DNA of 58,661 nucleotides. Source: Xenococcaceae cyanobacterium MO_188.B29 (GTDB taxonomy: Bacteria > Cyanobacteriota > Cyanobacteriia > Cyanobacteriales > Xenococcaceae). Both the position numbers and the translations under genes were made by a program. The stretch covers positions 1 through 58,661 of the forward strand of contig JASJDI010000006.1 in assembly GCA_030065155.1 (NCBI GenBank). The letters are read 5' to 3'. The notes under the pieces are model-generated. The model had not been told where the DNA came from. It searched no databases and saw only the letters and a list, made by a program, of their open reading frames with translations. Below are positions 9,289-19,233 of this stretch, piece after piece; the stretch's first letter is position 1, and every line of letters starts with the position of its first letter.

Positions 9289-11694
9289 ATGTCTGGATTA
9301 CAACCAAATAATGTAATAGATGGACGCTATAGAATAATTCGTCGTTTAGCGAAAGGTGGTTTTGGGTATACCTATTTAGCTGAAGATACTAGGAGACCAA
9401 GTTGTCCTAAGTGTCTTGTTAAACAACTCAACCCAGATACTAGCAATTCGCAAATGTTGGATGATGCTAGACGTTTGTTCCGCACCGAAGCAGAAACACT
9501 AGAAAAGCTAGGAGAACACGACCAAATTCCTAGATTACTTGCTTATTTTGATAAAGGTGCCGAGTTTTACCTTATTCAAGAGTTTATTAAAGGACATACT
9601 CTTAATGAGGAACTGAAATTAGGTGAGTGTTGGTCCGAACAACAAATATCCCAAATGCTTTTGGAAGTATTGGAAGTTTTAAGTTTTGTTCACGAAAATA
9701 AAGTTATTCATCGAGATATCAAACCAGACAATATCATCCGACGACATGAAGATCAAAGACTGGTTTTAGTCGATTTTGGTTCAGTTAAGCAAATTCGAGA
9801 TTACGAAAGTCAAATTAGTGGAACTGTTATTGTGGGAACTAGGGGTTATATGCCTACGGAACAAGGTAGAGGCAGTCCCCGCTTGAATAGTGATATATAT
9901 TCTTTAGGGATGATTGCAATTCAAGCAGCAACTGGACTAAATATTCGTCAATTTCAAGAAGACTCTAAAACAGGGGAAATTATTTGGCAACCTTGGGCGA
10001 GGGATATAAGTGATAGTCTAGCTTTTATCCTGACTAAGATGGTACGTCATTACTTTGTTGACCGTTATCAGTCAACTTCAGAAGTGATGGAAGATCTTGA
10101 GAAAAATTTATCTTCCGTATCAAAGGAATCTTATCTAGAGCAGACAAGAAAATCATTAAAGTTAGTAAGAAATTATGCTCCCGTTGCTTTAAATGCATTC
10201 AAAAGAAAACTACCGATAGTATTACCACTCGCCTTAATAATTACCTTCTCTAGCTTAATTGCCTGGCTTGTGAGCAAACCAGGTCGAGAAATCCCCATTA
10301 CACAACAACCATTAGTTTCTCCAGCCAGCAAACCAGATCGAGAAATCCCCAATTCACAACCACCACCAGTGTCTCCAGACAATAGAATTAACCCTACTAC
10401 AGCTTTTATTAGTTCTGGCGAAACAGCCTTAGTTAAACCGAGAGAAACTAAGAAAATTGGGAATAGATATCAAGCATTTGCAGTAGCAAAGCAGCAAGGC
10501 ATGAAAGCGATGAAAATTGGTGATTATTCATCGGCTGTTAATTATTTTGAACAAGCTCTTCAACAATACCGTAATGCGCCAGAAACAAGGATTTATCTGA
10601 ATAATGCCCGAAGCCAAGCTCAAAATAAAAAAACCTACACCATAGCAGCAGTAGTACCAATTAGTCTTGATCTAGAGGCAGCAGAAGCCAAGTTACGTGG
10701 AGTTGCTCAAGCGCAAGACCAAATCAATCAAGCTGGTGGAATTAATGGCATACCTCTTAGAGTAGTGATAGCTAATGATGGTGATGACCTAGAAATGGCT
10801 AAGAAGACTGCTTTAGAATTGGGACAAAATCAGGAAATTTTAGGTGTAGTTGGTCATTACTACAGCAGTAGAACTTTGGCAGCAGGAAAAATCTACGAAC
10901 AGAATCAACTTGTAGCTGTTGCTCTGAGTTCCTCTACAGAGATCGAGAATTTTAGTGATTATGTTTTTCGGACTTCTCCTGGTGATGACTTAACAGCACA
11001 AGCCTTAGCTGAATATATGATCGGCAAATGGGGAAAAAATAAAGCAGCAATTTTCTACGATCCTAATAGCAAATATAGTATGTCGCTCAGAAAGGAATTT
11101 GTTCGGGCTGTCAATAGTTTGGGAGGACAAGTAGTTAAACAGTCTGATTGGTCTGTTGGCAATTTTGATGTCGATCGAGAAGTTACCAAAGCAATTGAGA
11201 GGGGTGCAGAAGTACTGATGTTAGTGCCTGACAATGCTCAACAAATCAAGCTGGGACTAGAAGTAGCTAAAATAAGTCAACAGCGGTTGAAGCTTTTGGG
11301 AGGAGATGTGATGTACTCCCCGAAAACTTTGGAATTTGGTGCTGAGAATGTTCTTGATATGGTAATAGGAGCTTTTTGGCACATTGATGCCGATCTCAAT
11401 TCCCAATTTAGCCTCACCTCGAAACGGCTTTGGGGAGCAGAAGTAAACTGGATAAGTGCAATGGCTTATGATGCTACACAAGCTCTAATACAAGCATTGT
11501 CGTTACAAAGCAATCCTAACCGTATAGGAGTAAAACAGGTTCTTTCTCGCTCCAATTTTGCTACTGATGGGGCTTCTAATCCAGTTAGTTTTCTTCCTTC
11601 TGGCAATCGCGCTCAACCAAAAATCCAATTAGTAAAAATTATTAAAGATGAAAGAGCCAAAACTGGATATAGCTTTGAGCCAATTTTGGACTGA
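9289..11694 (+). CDS. receptor-like Ser/Thr kinase fused to ABC-type substrate-binding domain
   Basis: An 801-residue membrane receptor. Residues 1-280 are a Hanks-type Ser/Thr kinase: glycine loop LAKGGFGYTYLA, the ATP-binding Lys near 45 (CLVKQL), catalytic HRDIKPDN near 140-147, DFG near 161-163 and GTRGYMPTEQ in the activation segment, so it looks active. A hydrophobic helix at about 308-329 follows, then a Pro-rich linker with a twice-repeated KPxREIP unit, a TPR-like helical pair (about 395-445), and from about 449 to the end a type I periplasmic binding fold of the leucine/amide-binding (LivJ-like) class (RGVAQAQDQINQAGGINGIPL). The expected topology is cytoplasmic kinase and extracytoplasmic sensor. 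Similar fusions occur in other cyanobacteria. The ligand, perhaps an amino acid or amide, is unknown. No ABC permease genes are nearby, which favours sensing over transport. Confidence 0.9.
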   Translation: MSGLQPNNVIDGRYRIIRRLAKGGFGYTYLAEDTRRPSCPKCLVKQLNPDTSNSQMLDDARRLFRTEAETLEKLGEHDQIPRLLAYFDKGAEFYLIQEFIKGHTLNEELKLGECWSEQQISQMLLEVLEVLSFVHENKVIHRDIKPDNIIRRHEDQRLVLVDFGSVKQIRDYESQISGTVIVGTRGYMPTEQGRGSPRLNSDIYSLGMIAIQAATGLNIRQFQEDSKTGEIIWQPWARDISDSLAFILTKMVRHYFVDRYQSTSEVMEDLEKNLSSVSKESYLEQTRKSLKLVRNYAPVALNAFKRKLPIVLPLALIITFSSLIAWLVSKPGREIPITQQPLVSPASKPDREIPNSQPPPVSPDNRINPTTAFISSGETALVKPRETKKIGNRYQAFAVAKQQGMKAMKIGDYSSAVNYFEQALQQYRNAPETRIYLNNARSQAQNKKTYTIAAVVPISLDLEAAEAKLRGVAQAQDQINQAGGINGIPLRVVIANDGDDLEMAKKTALELGQNQEILGVVGHYYSSRTLAAGKIYEQNQLVAVALSSSTEIENFSDYVFRTSPGDDLTAQALAEYMIGKWGKNKAAIFYDPNSKYSMSLRKEFVRAVNSLGGQVVKQSDWSVGNFDVDREVTKAIERGAEVLMLVPDNAQQIKLGLEVAKISQQRLKLLGGDVMYSPKTLEFGAENVLDMVIGAFWHIDADLNSQFSLTSKRLWGAEVNWISAMAYDATQALIQALSLQSNPNRIGVKQVLSRSNFATDGASNPVSFLPSGNRAQPKIQLVKIIKDERAKTGYSFEPILD

Positions 11695-11981
11695 AATTCT
11701 CTGATTAAAGACGTTGGACTTCAAGTTATATTAATTAATTTCCTTAATACTATCTACAGATGATGGAGCGAGCATAAAATTATGGGACTTATGCCAACCA
11801 AAAAGCCCCTCTATTCAAGCTGGTTAACCCTTCTTCGGTAAGTTTAGTAACTTTTTGAGATATTTAAGAATCTTATACTGCAAAAGTAAGCAACTAAAAA
11901 AAACTAAAAGCTGATTAAGACGAACGGTAACGTCAATTAAACTGACAGATAGATTTTATCCTTAGACCATAGACTCAACTT

Positions 11982-13568
11982 ATGAATACCTCTGAACTTT
12001 GGCAACGGTATCAAGACTGGCTTTACTACGATCGAGAATTAGGTTTCTACTTAGATATTAGCAGAATGAGCTTTGATGATGCTTTTGTCACCAAGATGAA
12101 ACCAAAGTTTGAGCAAGCATTTAAAGATATAGAGGCTTTAGAGGCAGGAGCGATCGCCAATCCCGATGAAGAACGCATGGTAGGGCATTATTGGCTACGA
12201 GACCCTGACTTAGCACCCACCCCAGAACTAAAGCAAGATATTATCGAGACGCAACAGAGTATTATCAACTTTACTAAGAAAGTTCATAGTGGAGAAATTC
12301 ATCCCCCCAGTGGAGGTAAATTTACTGATATTCTTTCTATTGGGATTGGTGGCTCTGCCCTTGGTCCTCAATTTGTAGCTCAAGCTTTAGCTCCTTTAGA
12401 TGCACCTCTAGCTATTCACTTTTTAGACAATACCGATCCCCAAGGAATAGATAAAGTTATTGCTCAAATTGGCGATCGACTTAAAACTACTCTAGTATCG
12501 GTTATTTCCAAATCGGGAGGTACGCCAGAAACCCGTAATGGAATGTTAGAAGTTAAAAAAGTCTATCAAGACCACAATTTAGATTTTGCTGCTCATGCTT
12601 TTGCCATTACTGGAAAGGGGAGTAAATTAGAAACCATCGCTTCTAGGGAAGGTTGGTTAGCAACTTTCCCTATGCGAGACTGGGTAGGGGGACGCACCTC
12701 CGAATTATCCGCTGTCGGTTTGGGGGCAGCAGCACTACAGGGCATTAACATCAAAGCTATGCTGGATGGGGCAAAAATCATGGATGCTTTGACCAGAAAA
12801 CCCGATCTTAAACATAATCCCTCAGCTTTACTTGCTCTAAGCTGGTATTGGGCTGGCAACGGTACAGGGGAAAAAGATATGGTTATTTTGCCCTATAAAG
12901 ATAGCTTGCTGCTCTTTAGTCGCTATCTCCAGCAGCTAATTATGGAATCTTTAGGTAAAGAAAAAGACTTAGATGGCAATATTGTCAATCAGGGTATTGC
13001 TGTCTACGGCAACAAAGGTTCAACCGACCAACACGCTTACGTCCAGCAGCTAAGAGAAGGGGTAAATAACTTCTTTATGACCTTTATCGAAGTACTTCAA
13101 GACCGCCAAGGACAAGATGTAGAGATCGAACCAGAAATTACTTCAGGAGATTATCTCATTGGTCTTTTATTGGGTACTCGTCAAGCACTATACGAAAAAC
13201 AAAGAGATTCAATTACCATTACCATTCCTGAGGTAAATGAAACTACTGTTGGGGCATTGATTGCTCTTTATGAACGAGCAGTAAGTATATATGCTTCCCT
13301 AGTCAATATTAATGCCTATCATCAGCCTGGAGTAGAAGCAGGGAAAAAAGCAGCAGCTTCTGTCTTAAAATTACAAGAGGATATCATCGGTGTCTTAAAA
13401 GAAGTAAGACAACCTCTATCTTTGTCAGAATTAGCAACTAAAACGCAAGCTCAAGATCAAGTTGAAACAGTTTATCAAATTATTCGCCATCTTCATGCTA
13501 ATGAGCGTGGTGTTGTCTTAGCAGGCAATCTAGGTAAACCAGATAGTTTAACTATTACTTGGAAGTGA
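11982..13568 (+). CDS. pgi: glucose-6-phosphate isomerase
   Basis: A 528-residue cytosolic enzyme interconverting glucose-6-phosphate and fructose-6-phosphate. It shows the family motifs [24 protein letters not shown] and [12 protein letters not shown], and the C-terminal region with [14 protein letters not shown] that carries the active-site His/Gln segment. Length matches cyanobacterial homologues. It connects glycogen/starch and oxidative pentose-phosphate flow to glycolysis, alongside pfkA, gap2 and the transaldolase in this window. It is preceded by a 287-base intergenic region and appears monocistronic. Confidence 0.97.
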   Translation: MNTSELWQRYQDWLYYDRELGFYLDISRMSFDDAFVTKMKPKFEQAFKDIEALEAGAIANPDEERMVGHYWLRDPDLAPTPELKQDIIETQQSIINFTKKVHSGEIHPPSGGKFTDILSIGIGGSALGPQFVAQALAPLDAPLAIHFLDNTDPQGIDKVIAQIGDRLKTTLVSVISKSGGTPETRNGMLEVKKVYQDHNLDFAAHAFAITGKGSKLETIASREGWLATFPMRDWVGGRTSELSAVGLGAAALQGINIKAMLDGAKIMDALTRKPDLKHNPSALLALSWYWAGNGTGEKDMVILPYKDSLLLFSRYLQQLIMESLGKEKDLDGNIVNQGIAVYGNKGSTDQHAYVQQLREGVNNFFMTFIEVLQDRQGQDVEIEPEITSGDYLIGLLLGTRQALYEKQRDSITITIPEVNETTVGALIALYERAVSIYASLVNINAYHQPGVEAGKKAAASVLKLQEDIIGVLKEVRQPLSLSELATKTQAQDQVETVYQIIRHLHANERGVVLAGNLGKPDSLTITWK

Positions 13569-14038
13569 GACAATCTTAGGATAAAGCCTTGTTAGCTTTT
13601 TGCTTTAGTCTGACTTGCCTAGATGAGAACAACAAACTCGTGGGTGCTTTTGGTGAGGATTCCTCGCCTGTCTTGGGCAGCATTCCCTTGCCCAAATTCG
13701 AGGGTAAACGTCTTTCGTCGATTTATCCCGCTTAGTTGGGGACACGGGGTCTGCCCGCAAGTTCGCTCTTTATTAGACCTGTCTTGAAAATGGGAGTGAA
13801 ATCAAGTTATGAAAGAGTTGATGCAATAGGAGTAAAGACAAGGGAGAGTGGGGAGACAAGGTAGACAAGGTAGAGAATTTCTTCCTTGTCCTCCTGGTCT
13901 TCCTTGTCCTCCTGGTCTTCCTTGTCCTCCTGGTCTTTCCTAACCGTTTAATTAAGACTTTTGCGCATAGGTCTTTTGTCCTCCTTGTCTTCAAAGACCG
14001 ATCGATTCAGGGCTTATGCAAGAAGTCTAATCTACAAC
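13569..14038. repeat. intergenic repeat cluster with 18-bp tandem repeats
   Basis: No credible gene lies in these 470 bases. Around 13620-13770 there are GC-rich small palindromes, including TTGGGCA/TGCCCAA arms around a short loop. From 13881 to 13934 the 18-mer CTTCCTTGTCCTCCTGGT occurs three times exactly. An AGACCT at 13775 and its complement AGGTCT at 13969 bracket the tandem array, with similar flanks, and may be ends of a decayed mobile element. The 73-residue ORF here is a translation of the tandem repeats and is not counted as a gene. Confidence 0.7.
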
Positions 14039-14377
14039 TTACATACCTGGAAGATTTAAACCACTAGTAAGTTGTTCCATTCGAGAACGCATAGTTTCAG
14101 TAGATTTAGCATAAGCCTCTCTCATCGCCATAGTTACTGATGCGGAAAGAGCTTCTGCGCCTTGATTAAGAGCATCAGGAGAGATTTCTACGTTAAGGGG
14201 CTCTTGATTTCCCGTCACAATAACTTTAACTAGCCCATCTTCACTTTGTCCTTCGATCTGCATTTGTTCCAATTCTGCTTGGAGTGCCTGCGCTCCTTGT
14301 TGAACCTCCTGAGCTTTCTTAAAAGCTTCTGCAAGTTCTTTCATTTTACCTAGAGGTCCAAATCCTTTTCCTGCCAT
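14039..14377 (-). CDS. YbaB/EbfC family nucleoid-associated protein
   Basis: A 112-residue protein with the YbaB/EbfC pattern: a Gly-rich start ([15 protein letters not shown]), a long amphipathic helix rich in Gln and Glu, a short beta segment ([17 protein letters not shown]), and a second helix ([17 protein letters not shown]). Family members are small dimeric DNA-binding proteins that coat the nucleoid and influence expression. It lies downstream of murB on the same strand, 122 bases away, so partial cotranscription with the mur genes is possible. Confidence 0.9.
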   Translation of the reverse strand: MAGKGFGPLGKMKELAEAFKKAQEVQQGAQALQAELEQMQIEGQSEDGLVKVIVTGNQEPLNVEISPDALNQGAEALSASVTMAMREAYAKSTETMRSRMEQLTSGLNLPGM

Positions 14378-14499
14378 GTTTATTTAACCAATATTTGCAA
14401 TATTTGTACTAATACCAACTTCACTAGAAAGTGAATAGTTATCTCGAAATGTGGTCAGCCCAGGTTCTGTCATGGAACAGAGCAACATTTACATCTTAA

Positions 14500-15393
14500 T
14501 TAATAAAATTCGCCTACAAGTTTAACTTCTGGCTCTAAAGATACTGACCAATGATATTCTACCTGTTCTTGAATATAAAGAATTAGATCGAAGATATTTT
14601 TAGCAGTTGCTTGCCCACAATTGAGAATAAAATTAGCATGACGATGAGAAATTTGCGCATCGCCTATTTTATGCCCTTTCAAACCTAACTGTTCAATTAA
14701 CCAGCCTGCTGCATGAGGAGTAGGATTACGAAATACACTTCCACAGCTAGGTAGATGATAAGGCTGAGTAGTCTTTCTTTGTGTCCAGTTTTGATTAGCT
14801 ATTGCCATCATTTCTGCTTTGGTAAAACCTGGCTCTAACTGTAAAACTGCTTGAGTAACAATACGGTTATCTCCCTGCAGTTTAGAAGTGCGATAAGCAT
14901 AACCCAAATCTTCTGGTTTCAATTCAGCGATTTTGCCATCGGGAGATAAAACAGTCGTGCTAGAAAGTACATCCCCCAAACATTGGCTGTGCGCTCCTGC
15001 ATTCATAACTACAGCACCACCAACTGTGCCAGGGATACCTACTGCCCATTCTAGACCTCGCCAACCTCTTTTAGCTGCTTTCCATGCTAGTCTAGCAATA
15101 GGTTCTCCTGCATCCGCTATTAGTTGACCTGTTGTTTCTTCAAACTGATAACTACGGAGATGGCGGGTACAAATGACTAACCCAGGAATACCTCGATCGC
15201 TCACAAGTAAGTTTGAACCTGCACCCAAAAGGGTTAGAGGTATATCTTGAGATAGATACCATTCAAAAGCAATTTCTAACTCTTGCCAGTTTTTTGGTGC
15301 TACATACCATTCTGCCTTTCCTCCTACTCGATAAGAAGTTTGATTAGCCAAGATTATGTCAGGTTTAATTAAAGTATTTTTAATTGAACTCAT
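14500..15393 (-). CDS. murB: UDP-N-acetylenolpyruvoylglucosamine reductase MurB
   Basis: A 297-residue cytosolic flavoenzyme that reduces UDP-GlcNAc-enolpyruvate to UDP-MurNAc with NADPH. Visible motifs are the substrate/FAD start YRVGGKAEWYV, LGAGSNLLVSDRGIPGLVI, GIPGTVGGAVVMNAGAH (FAD binding), and SCGSVFRNP with the catalytic Ser region. The final EPEVKLVGEF carries the conserved Glu. It lies 220 bases downstream of murC on the same strand, the usual cyanobacterial murC-murB order. Confidence 0.96.
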   Translation of the reverse strand: MSSIKNTLIKPDIILANQTSYRVGGKAEWYVAPKNWQELEIAFEWYLSQDIPLTLLGAGSNLLVSDRGIPGLVICTRHLRSYQFEETTGQLIADAGEPIARLAWKAAKRGWRGLEWAVGIPGTVGGAVVMNAGAHSQCLGDVLSSTTVLSPDGKIAELKPEDLGYAYRTSKLQGDNRIVTQAVLQLEPGFTKAEMMAIANQNWTQRKTTQPYHLPSCGSVFRNPTPHAAGWLIEQLGLKGHKIGDAQISHRHANFILNCGQATAKNIFDLILYIQEQVEYHWSVSLEPEVKLVGEFY

Positions 15394-15613
15394 ATTTTTG
15401 TTTACCAGTTCAGAAACAATGGTTTTAGTTGTCTAAACGGAATTAAGAGAGTTAAGTATATTTACTCAGATAATACACTCTCACACACCATTTTGATATA
15501 GCTGACTTAAAGGTAATCAGATTGTTCCTCTAAGTCAACGATAATTTGACTGATTTGTAATTTATTATTGTTTGTTTATGATTTAGGTATTTTTTGAACA
15601 ACCAGTGCAAATT

Positions 15614-17125
15614 TTAGTTACACAAGGTAACAATTTGGGGAATGGTTTGATTGAGGTTGCCAGCACCAAGAAAAAGAGCCAAATCCCCCGAACGTAATAT
15701 TTCCCTACTGAGAAAATCCCCCAAAGAAGCAAGAGAAGAATGATAGTAGACTTGAGGATGGTTAGCTGTCATGGCTTCTGCTAGTTTTTCTCCACTAATA
15801 CCGTTGATATTTTTTTCTCCTGCACTATAAATATCCGTGACCACTACAACATCTGCATCTTCAAAGGCTGTGGCAAATTCAGCCATAAAGGTTTCTGTGC
15901 GAGAATAACGATGGGGTTGAAAAATAGCTACTACTCGTTGTTGAGTTTCTTCTGACTGTACTTTCTGTTTTGCTGCGGTTAGAGTAGCCCTAATTTCACT
16001 AGGATGATGGGCATAATCATCAATAAAAGTAATGCCCTTAGCTTCTCCCCGATGCTCAAACCTTCTTTTTGTACCACCAAAAGGCGCGATCGCTTCTTTA
16101 ATTACCGCAAATTCTAAGCCCAGTTTTCTACCTACAGCTACAGCAGCCAAGGCATTACTAAGATTGTGGTTACCCAATAGTTGTAACTGGAGAGTACCTA
16201 AATATTCACCCCTTTCCCAGATTTCGGCTTCCGTACTTTGAGCCTGATATTTAATATTTTTGGCGGTATAGTCTGGGGAAAGTTCCTCATTAAGACCGTA
16301 GCTAATGTCTAAATTGAGATTCTGCCTGACTATCTCATCATCTAAGCAACCAACTACAGTCTGACATTGGTTAGCAAAAGTCTGAAAAATATCAATTACT
16401 TCTGTTATATTTTGATATCGATCGGGATGATCCAATTCAATATTAGTAACAATACCGATCGCGGGAGCGTGTTTAACCAAAGAGCCATCAGATTCATCTG
16501 CTTCTGCTACCAAATATTTGCTCTCTCCCACACGAGCATTCCCTGCCCAAGCGGATACTTCTCCACCAATAATAGCGGTAGGATCTAAACCAGCTTTCCA
16601 CAACATATAAGCAATTAAGCTACTAGTAGTAGTTTTGCCATGAGTACCAGAAACAGCAATACTATGATATTTGGAGATCAAAGCTGCCAGGAGATCTGAG
16701 CGGTGAAAAATAGGACAGTCTAATTCTAATGCTGCTTGGTATTCTGCATTACTTTCATCTATAGCAGTGGAACGAATTACTTGTGGTAAAACACTAAGGG
16801 TTTTTTGGGTATTTAAAGAGTTATTAACAGGCGCGATCGCTAGAGACTGTCGCTCTATTTCACTGGTTATTTTGCAGGCAGGAGTATTGTCATAAACAGA
16901 TTCAGTTTTTGGTGTAAACCAATTTAAATTAGTTGCTTCCTGACTATTAAAAATGTGAACACCCAAGGCTTTTAATCGAGCGGTGATATCACTTGTACGC
17001 AAATCTGAGCCAGATACAGGTATCTGACGTTTAGCCACAATATAAGCAAGAGCCGACATGCCGATTCCGCCAATACCGATAAAATGGAATGGTTTACCGT
17101 TCAAATCTACTGTTTTCACCCTCAA
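15614..17125 (-). CDS. murC: UDP-N-acetylmuramate--L-alanine ligase MurC
   Basis: A 503-residue ATP-dependent ligase that adds L-alanine to UDP-MurNAc. It has the N-terminal Rossmann-like FIGIGGIGMSALA, the ATP-binding P-loop SGTHGKTTTSSL, the DESDGSLVK and NIELDHPDRY motifs, and the C-terminal FIDDYAHHPSEI and FQPHRYSRT. A loop of about 50 residues between the first domain's strand (near 60) and QVIRSTAID makes it longer than proteobacterial MurC; total length is normal for cyanobacteria. It is divergent from gap2 with 267 bases between. Confidence 0.96.
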   Translation of the reverse strand: MRVKTVDLNGKPFHFIGIGGIGMSALAYIVAKRQIPVSGSDLRTSDITARLKALGVHIFNSQEATNLNWFTPKTESVYDNTPACKITSEIERQSLAIAPVNNSLNTQKTLSVLPQVIRSTAIDESNAEYQAALELDCPIFHRSDLLAALISKYHSIAVSGTHGKTTTSSLIAYMLWKAGLDPTAIIGGEVSAWAGNARVGESKYLVAEADESDGSLVKHAPAIGIVTNIELDHPDRYQNITEVIDIFQTFANQCQTVVGCLDDEIVRQNLNLDISYGLNEELSPDYTAKNIKYQAQSTEAEIWERGEYLGTLQLQLLGNHNLSNALAAVAVGRKLGLEFAVIKEAIAPFGGTKRRFEHRGEAKGITFIDDYAHHPSEIRATLTAAKQKVQSEETQQRVVAIFQPHRYSRTETFMAEFATAFEDADVVVVTDIYSAGEKNINGISGEKLAEAMTANHPQVYYHSSLASLGDFLSREILRSGDLALFLGAGNLNQTIPQIVTLCN

Positions 17126-17392
17126 TTCTCCTTAAATATCATTATGAGGTGTGGTTTCTCTTCCTCAAATAATACGGGTTATGATAACAAGAATCTCGCA
17201 GTATAGGTATAAGCAATTAGTCGTAATGATGTACGATTACTCTAAATTTATATTAAGCTAACACTGTCGATCCCAGTAAATGTTAAACCATAATCAAAAT
17301 TGCTTTATTTAATTTTCAGACTTTACGATATGATGAGTCTTAATTAAGAATGTTTTAATGTATTCACCTAAAAAAAAAGAGGGCATTACGCA

Positions 17393-18406
17393 GTGGTTAG
17401 AGTAGCAATTAATGGTTTTGGACGTATTGGTCGTAACTTTTTAAGATGTTGGCTGGGCAGAGAAAACAGCAAATTAGAAGTAGTAGGGATCAACGATACT
17501 TCCGATCCTAAAACAAATGCCCATCTCTTGAAATATGACTCGATGTTGGGGATTTTAGATGCTGATATTAAAGCTGATACTAATTCTTTGATTGTCAACG
17601 GAAAAACAATTAAATGTGTGTCCGATCGCAATCCTTTAAACTTGCCCTGGAAAGAGTGGAATGTAGATTTAATTATTGAGTCTACTGGTGTATTTGTTAC
17701 AGAAGAAGGGGCATCAAAACACTTACAAGCAGGGGCGAAAAAAGTACTAATTACTGCACCTGGCAAGGGTGGTAATGTAGGAACTTATGTGGTTGGAGTT
17801 AACGACAAAGATTACGAACACGGAAAAGAAAAAGTTGTTAGTAATGCTAGTTGTACAACTAATTGCCTCGCTCCCATTGTTAAAGTAATTCATGAGAAGT
17901 TTGGTATCATCAAAGGTACGATGACTACTACTCACAGTTACACTGGCGACCAACGTATCCTTGATGCTAGTCACCGCGATCTCAGAAGAGCAAGAGCAGC
18001 AGCTATTAATATCGTACCTACTTCTACTGGTGCAGCTAAAGCAGTAGCTTTAGTAATACCAGAGTTAAAAGGTAAACTCAATGGTATCGCTATGCGGGTA
18101 CCTACTCCTAATGTTTCTGTAGTAGATTTAGTTGCTCAAGTAGAGAAGAAAACTATTGCTGAAGAAGTAAACGAAGCCCTTAAAGCTGCTTCTGAAGGAA
18201 GCTTAAAAGGTATTCTTGACTATACTGAATTACCTCTTGTTTCTTGTGACTTCCGGGGAACTGATTGTTCTTCTACCATTGACGGACAACTCACTTTAGT
18301 GATGGATGGCGACATGGTTAAAGTTGTTGCTTGGTATGACAACGAATGGGGTTATTCTCAAAGAGTTGTTGATTTAGCAGAAATTGTTGCTCAAAAGTGG
18401 CAGTAA
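17393..18406 (+). CDS. gap2: glyceraldehyde-3-phosphate dehydrogenase, photosynthetic type
   Basis: A 337-residue enzyme of the Gap2/GapB class, which uses NADPH (or NADH) in the Calvin cycle and gluconeogenesis. It shows [18 protein letters not shown], the catalytic [12 protein letters not shown] with its nucleophilic Cys, [23 protein letters not shown], and the C-terminal [17 protein letters not shown]. The start is a GTG at 17393; an upstream purine-rich run (AAAAAAAAGAGGGC) supplies a weak ribosome site. The assignment as Gap2 rather than the catabolic Gap1 rests on overall sequence feel, especially the [15 protein letters not shown] segment. A strong palindrome follows the stop codon. 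Confidence 0.95.
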   Translation: MVRVAINGFGRIGRNFLRCWLGRENSKLEVVGINDTSDPKTNAHLLKYDSMLGILDADIKADTNSLIVNGKTIKCVSDRNPLNLPWKEWNVDLIIESTGVFVTEEGASKHLQAGAKKVLITAPGKGGNVGTYVVGVNDKDYEHGKEKVVSNASCTTNCLAPIVKVIHEKFGIIKGTMTTTHSYTGDQRILDASHRDLRRARAAAINIVPTSTGAAKAVALVIPELKGKLNGIAMRVPTPNVSVVDLVAQVEKKTIAEEVNEALKAASEGSLKGILDYTELPLVSCDFRGTDCSSTIDGQLTLVMDGDMVKVVAWYDNEWGYSQRVVDLAEIVAQKWQ

Positions 18407-18448
18407 TTAGTTTATAGCTAGAAGATATTGCTGTTTTAATCATTTTTG

Positions 18449-18481
18449 TATCCTCCTAGATATTTTCTAATCAGGAGGATA
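18449..18481 (+). terminator. bidirectional hairpin terminator gap2/transaldolase
   Basis: Perfect 9-bp arms TATCCTCCT (18449-18457) and AGGAGGATA (18473-18481) enclose a 15-base AT-rich loop and are followed by a T-rich stretch. The hairpin lies between the convergent gap2 and transaldolase genes and could stop transcription in both directions. Confidence 0.7.
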
Positions 18482-18499
18482 TCATTTTAAGTAAATATT

Positions 18500-19132
18500 C
18501 TATTGAATACCTATCCCTTGTTGTTGAAATTCTTCAACAGTTTTAGCCGATAATTCGTGGGTAGTCATCCCCTGTAAAATGAACAAAGGTATAGTAATAT
18601 GATCTGCCCCTGCCCTAATCGCAGCAGCAGCTTCTTCAGAAGATTTAAGACTAGCAGCTAAAATTTCTGTTTCGCTATCTTCAAGAACTTTTGCCATATC
18701 CTGTACTAAAGTTAAACCATCCCCTAATAATCTAGTAGCACGATTAACATAGGCGATCGCATATTTAGCCCCTGCTTCTTTTGCTACTATTGCTTGGGCT
18801 GCACTATAGATAGCCGTCACTGAACAGGTTATATCTTTAGCTAGATAGGCTGTAGCTTTAAATCCTGCACCAGTAGCAGGAATTTTCAGCACAATTTTTT
18901 GACCAATTAATTCATAGGCTTTTCTGGCTTCAGTCACCATGCTATCAAAATCTGTAGCGCACAATTGATAATAAAGTTCTCCTGGGGTTATAGCTGCCAA
19001 TTTAGTCAAAGTTTCTTCTGGAGATAAATTGCTTTTAGCCAGCAAAGTAGGATTAGTGGTAATACCTTTTACCCATCCCCATTTTTTAGCTATTTCTGCT
19101 TCTTTAATGATAGCTGAATCTAGATAAATCAT
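18500..19132 (-). CDS. transaldolase / fructose-6-phosphate aldolase-like protein
   Basis: A 210-residue short-form transaldolase barrel. MIYLDSAIIKEAEIAKKWG and GITTNPTLL form the N-terminal strand; KIPATGAGFKA carries the Schiff-base Lys of the FSA/TalC family; VNRATRLLGDG and ITIPLFILQGM complete the barrel. Short forms include both true transaldolases and fructose-6-phosphate aldolases, and the residues that separate them cannot be judged safely here. It is convergent with gap2 and probably contributes to pentose-phosphate or sugar-phosphate flow. Confidence 0.85.
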   Translation of the reverse strand: MIYLDSAIIKEAEIAKKWGWVKGITTNPTLLAKSNLSPEETLTKLAAITPGELYYQLCATDFDSMVTEARKAYELIGQKIVLKIPATGAGFKATAYLAKDITCSVTAIYSAAQAIVAKEAGAKYAIAYVNRATRLLGDGLTLVQDMAKVLEDSETEILAASLKSSEEAAAAIRAGADHITIPLFILQGMTTHELSAKTVEEFQQQGIGIQ

Positions 19133-19233
19133 TTTATTTGCTATGAACTAAGTTAATTTTAATCCTTTGCGGAAATCCATAACAACTTAGGCAAGCTAAA
19201 TATCACCAACAGTTTGTATCGATCGAATTCAAT

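Noticed and set aside
13773-13994. 73-residue ORF rich in Arg-Thr-Lys repeats on the minus strand
   Set aside because: It is the translation of an 18-bp tandem DNA repeat, with no ribosome site and no protein-like composition.
17386-17766. 126-residue minus-strand ORF opposite gap2
   Set aside because: It is a shadow of the strongly conserved gap2 coding sequence.
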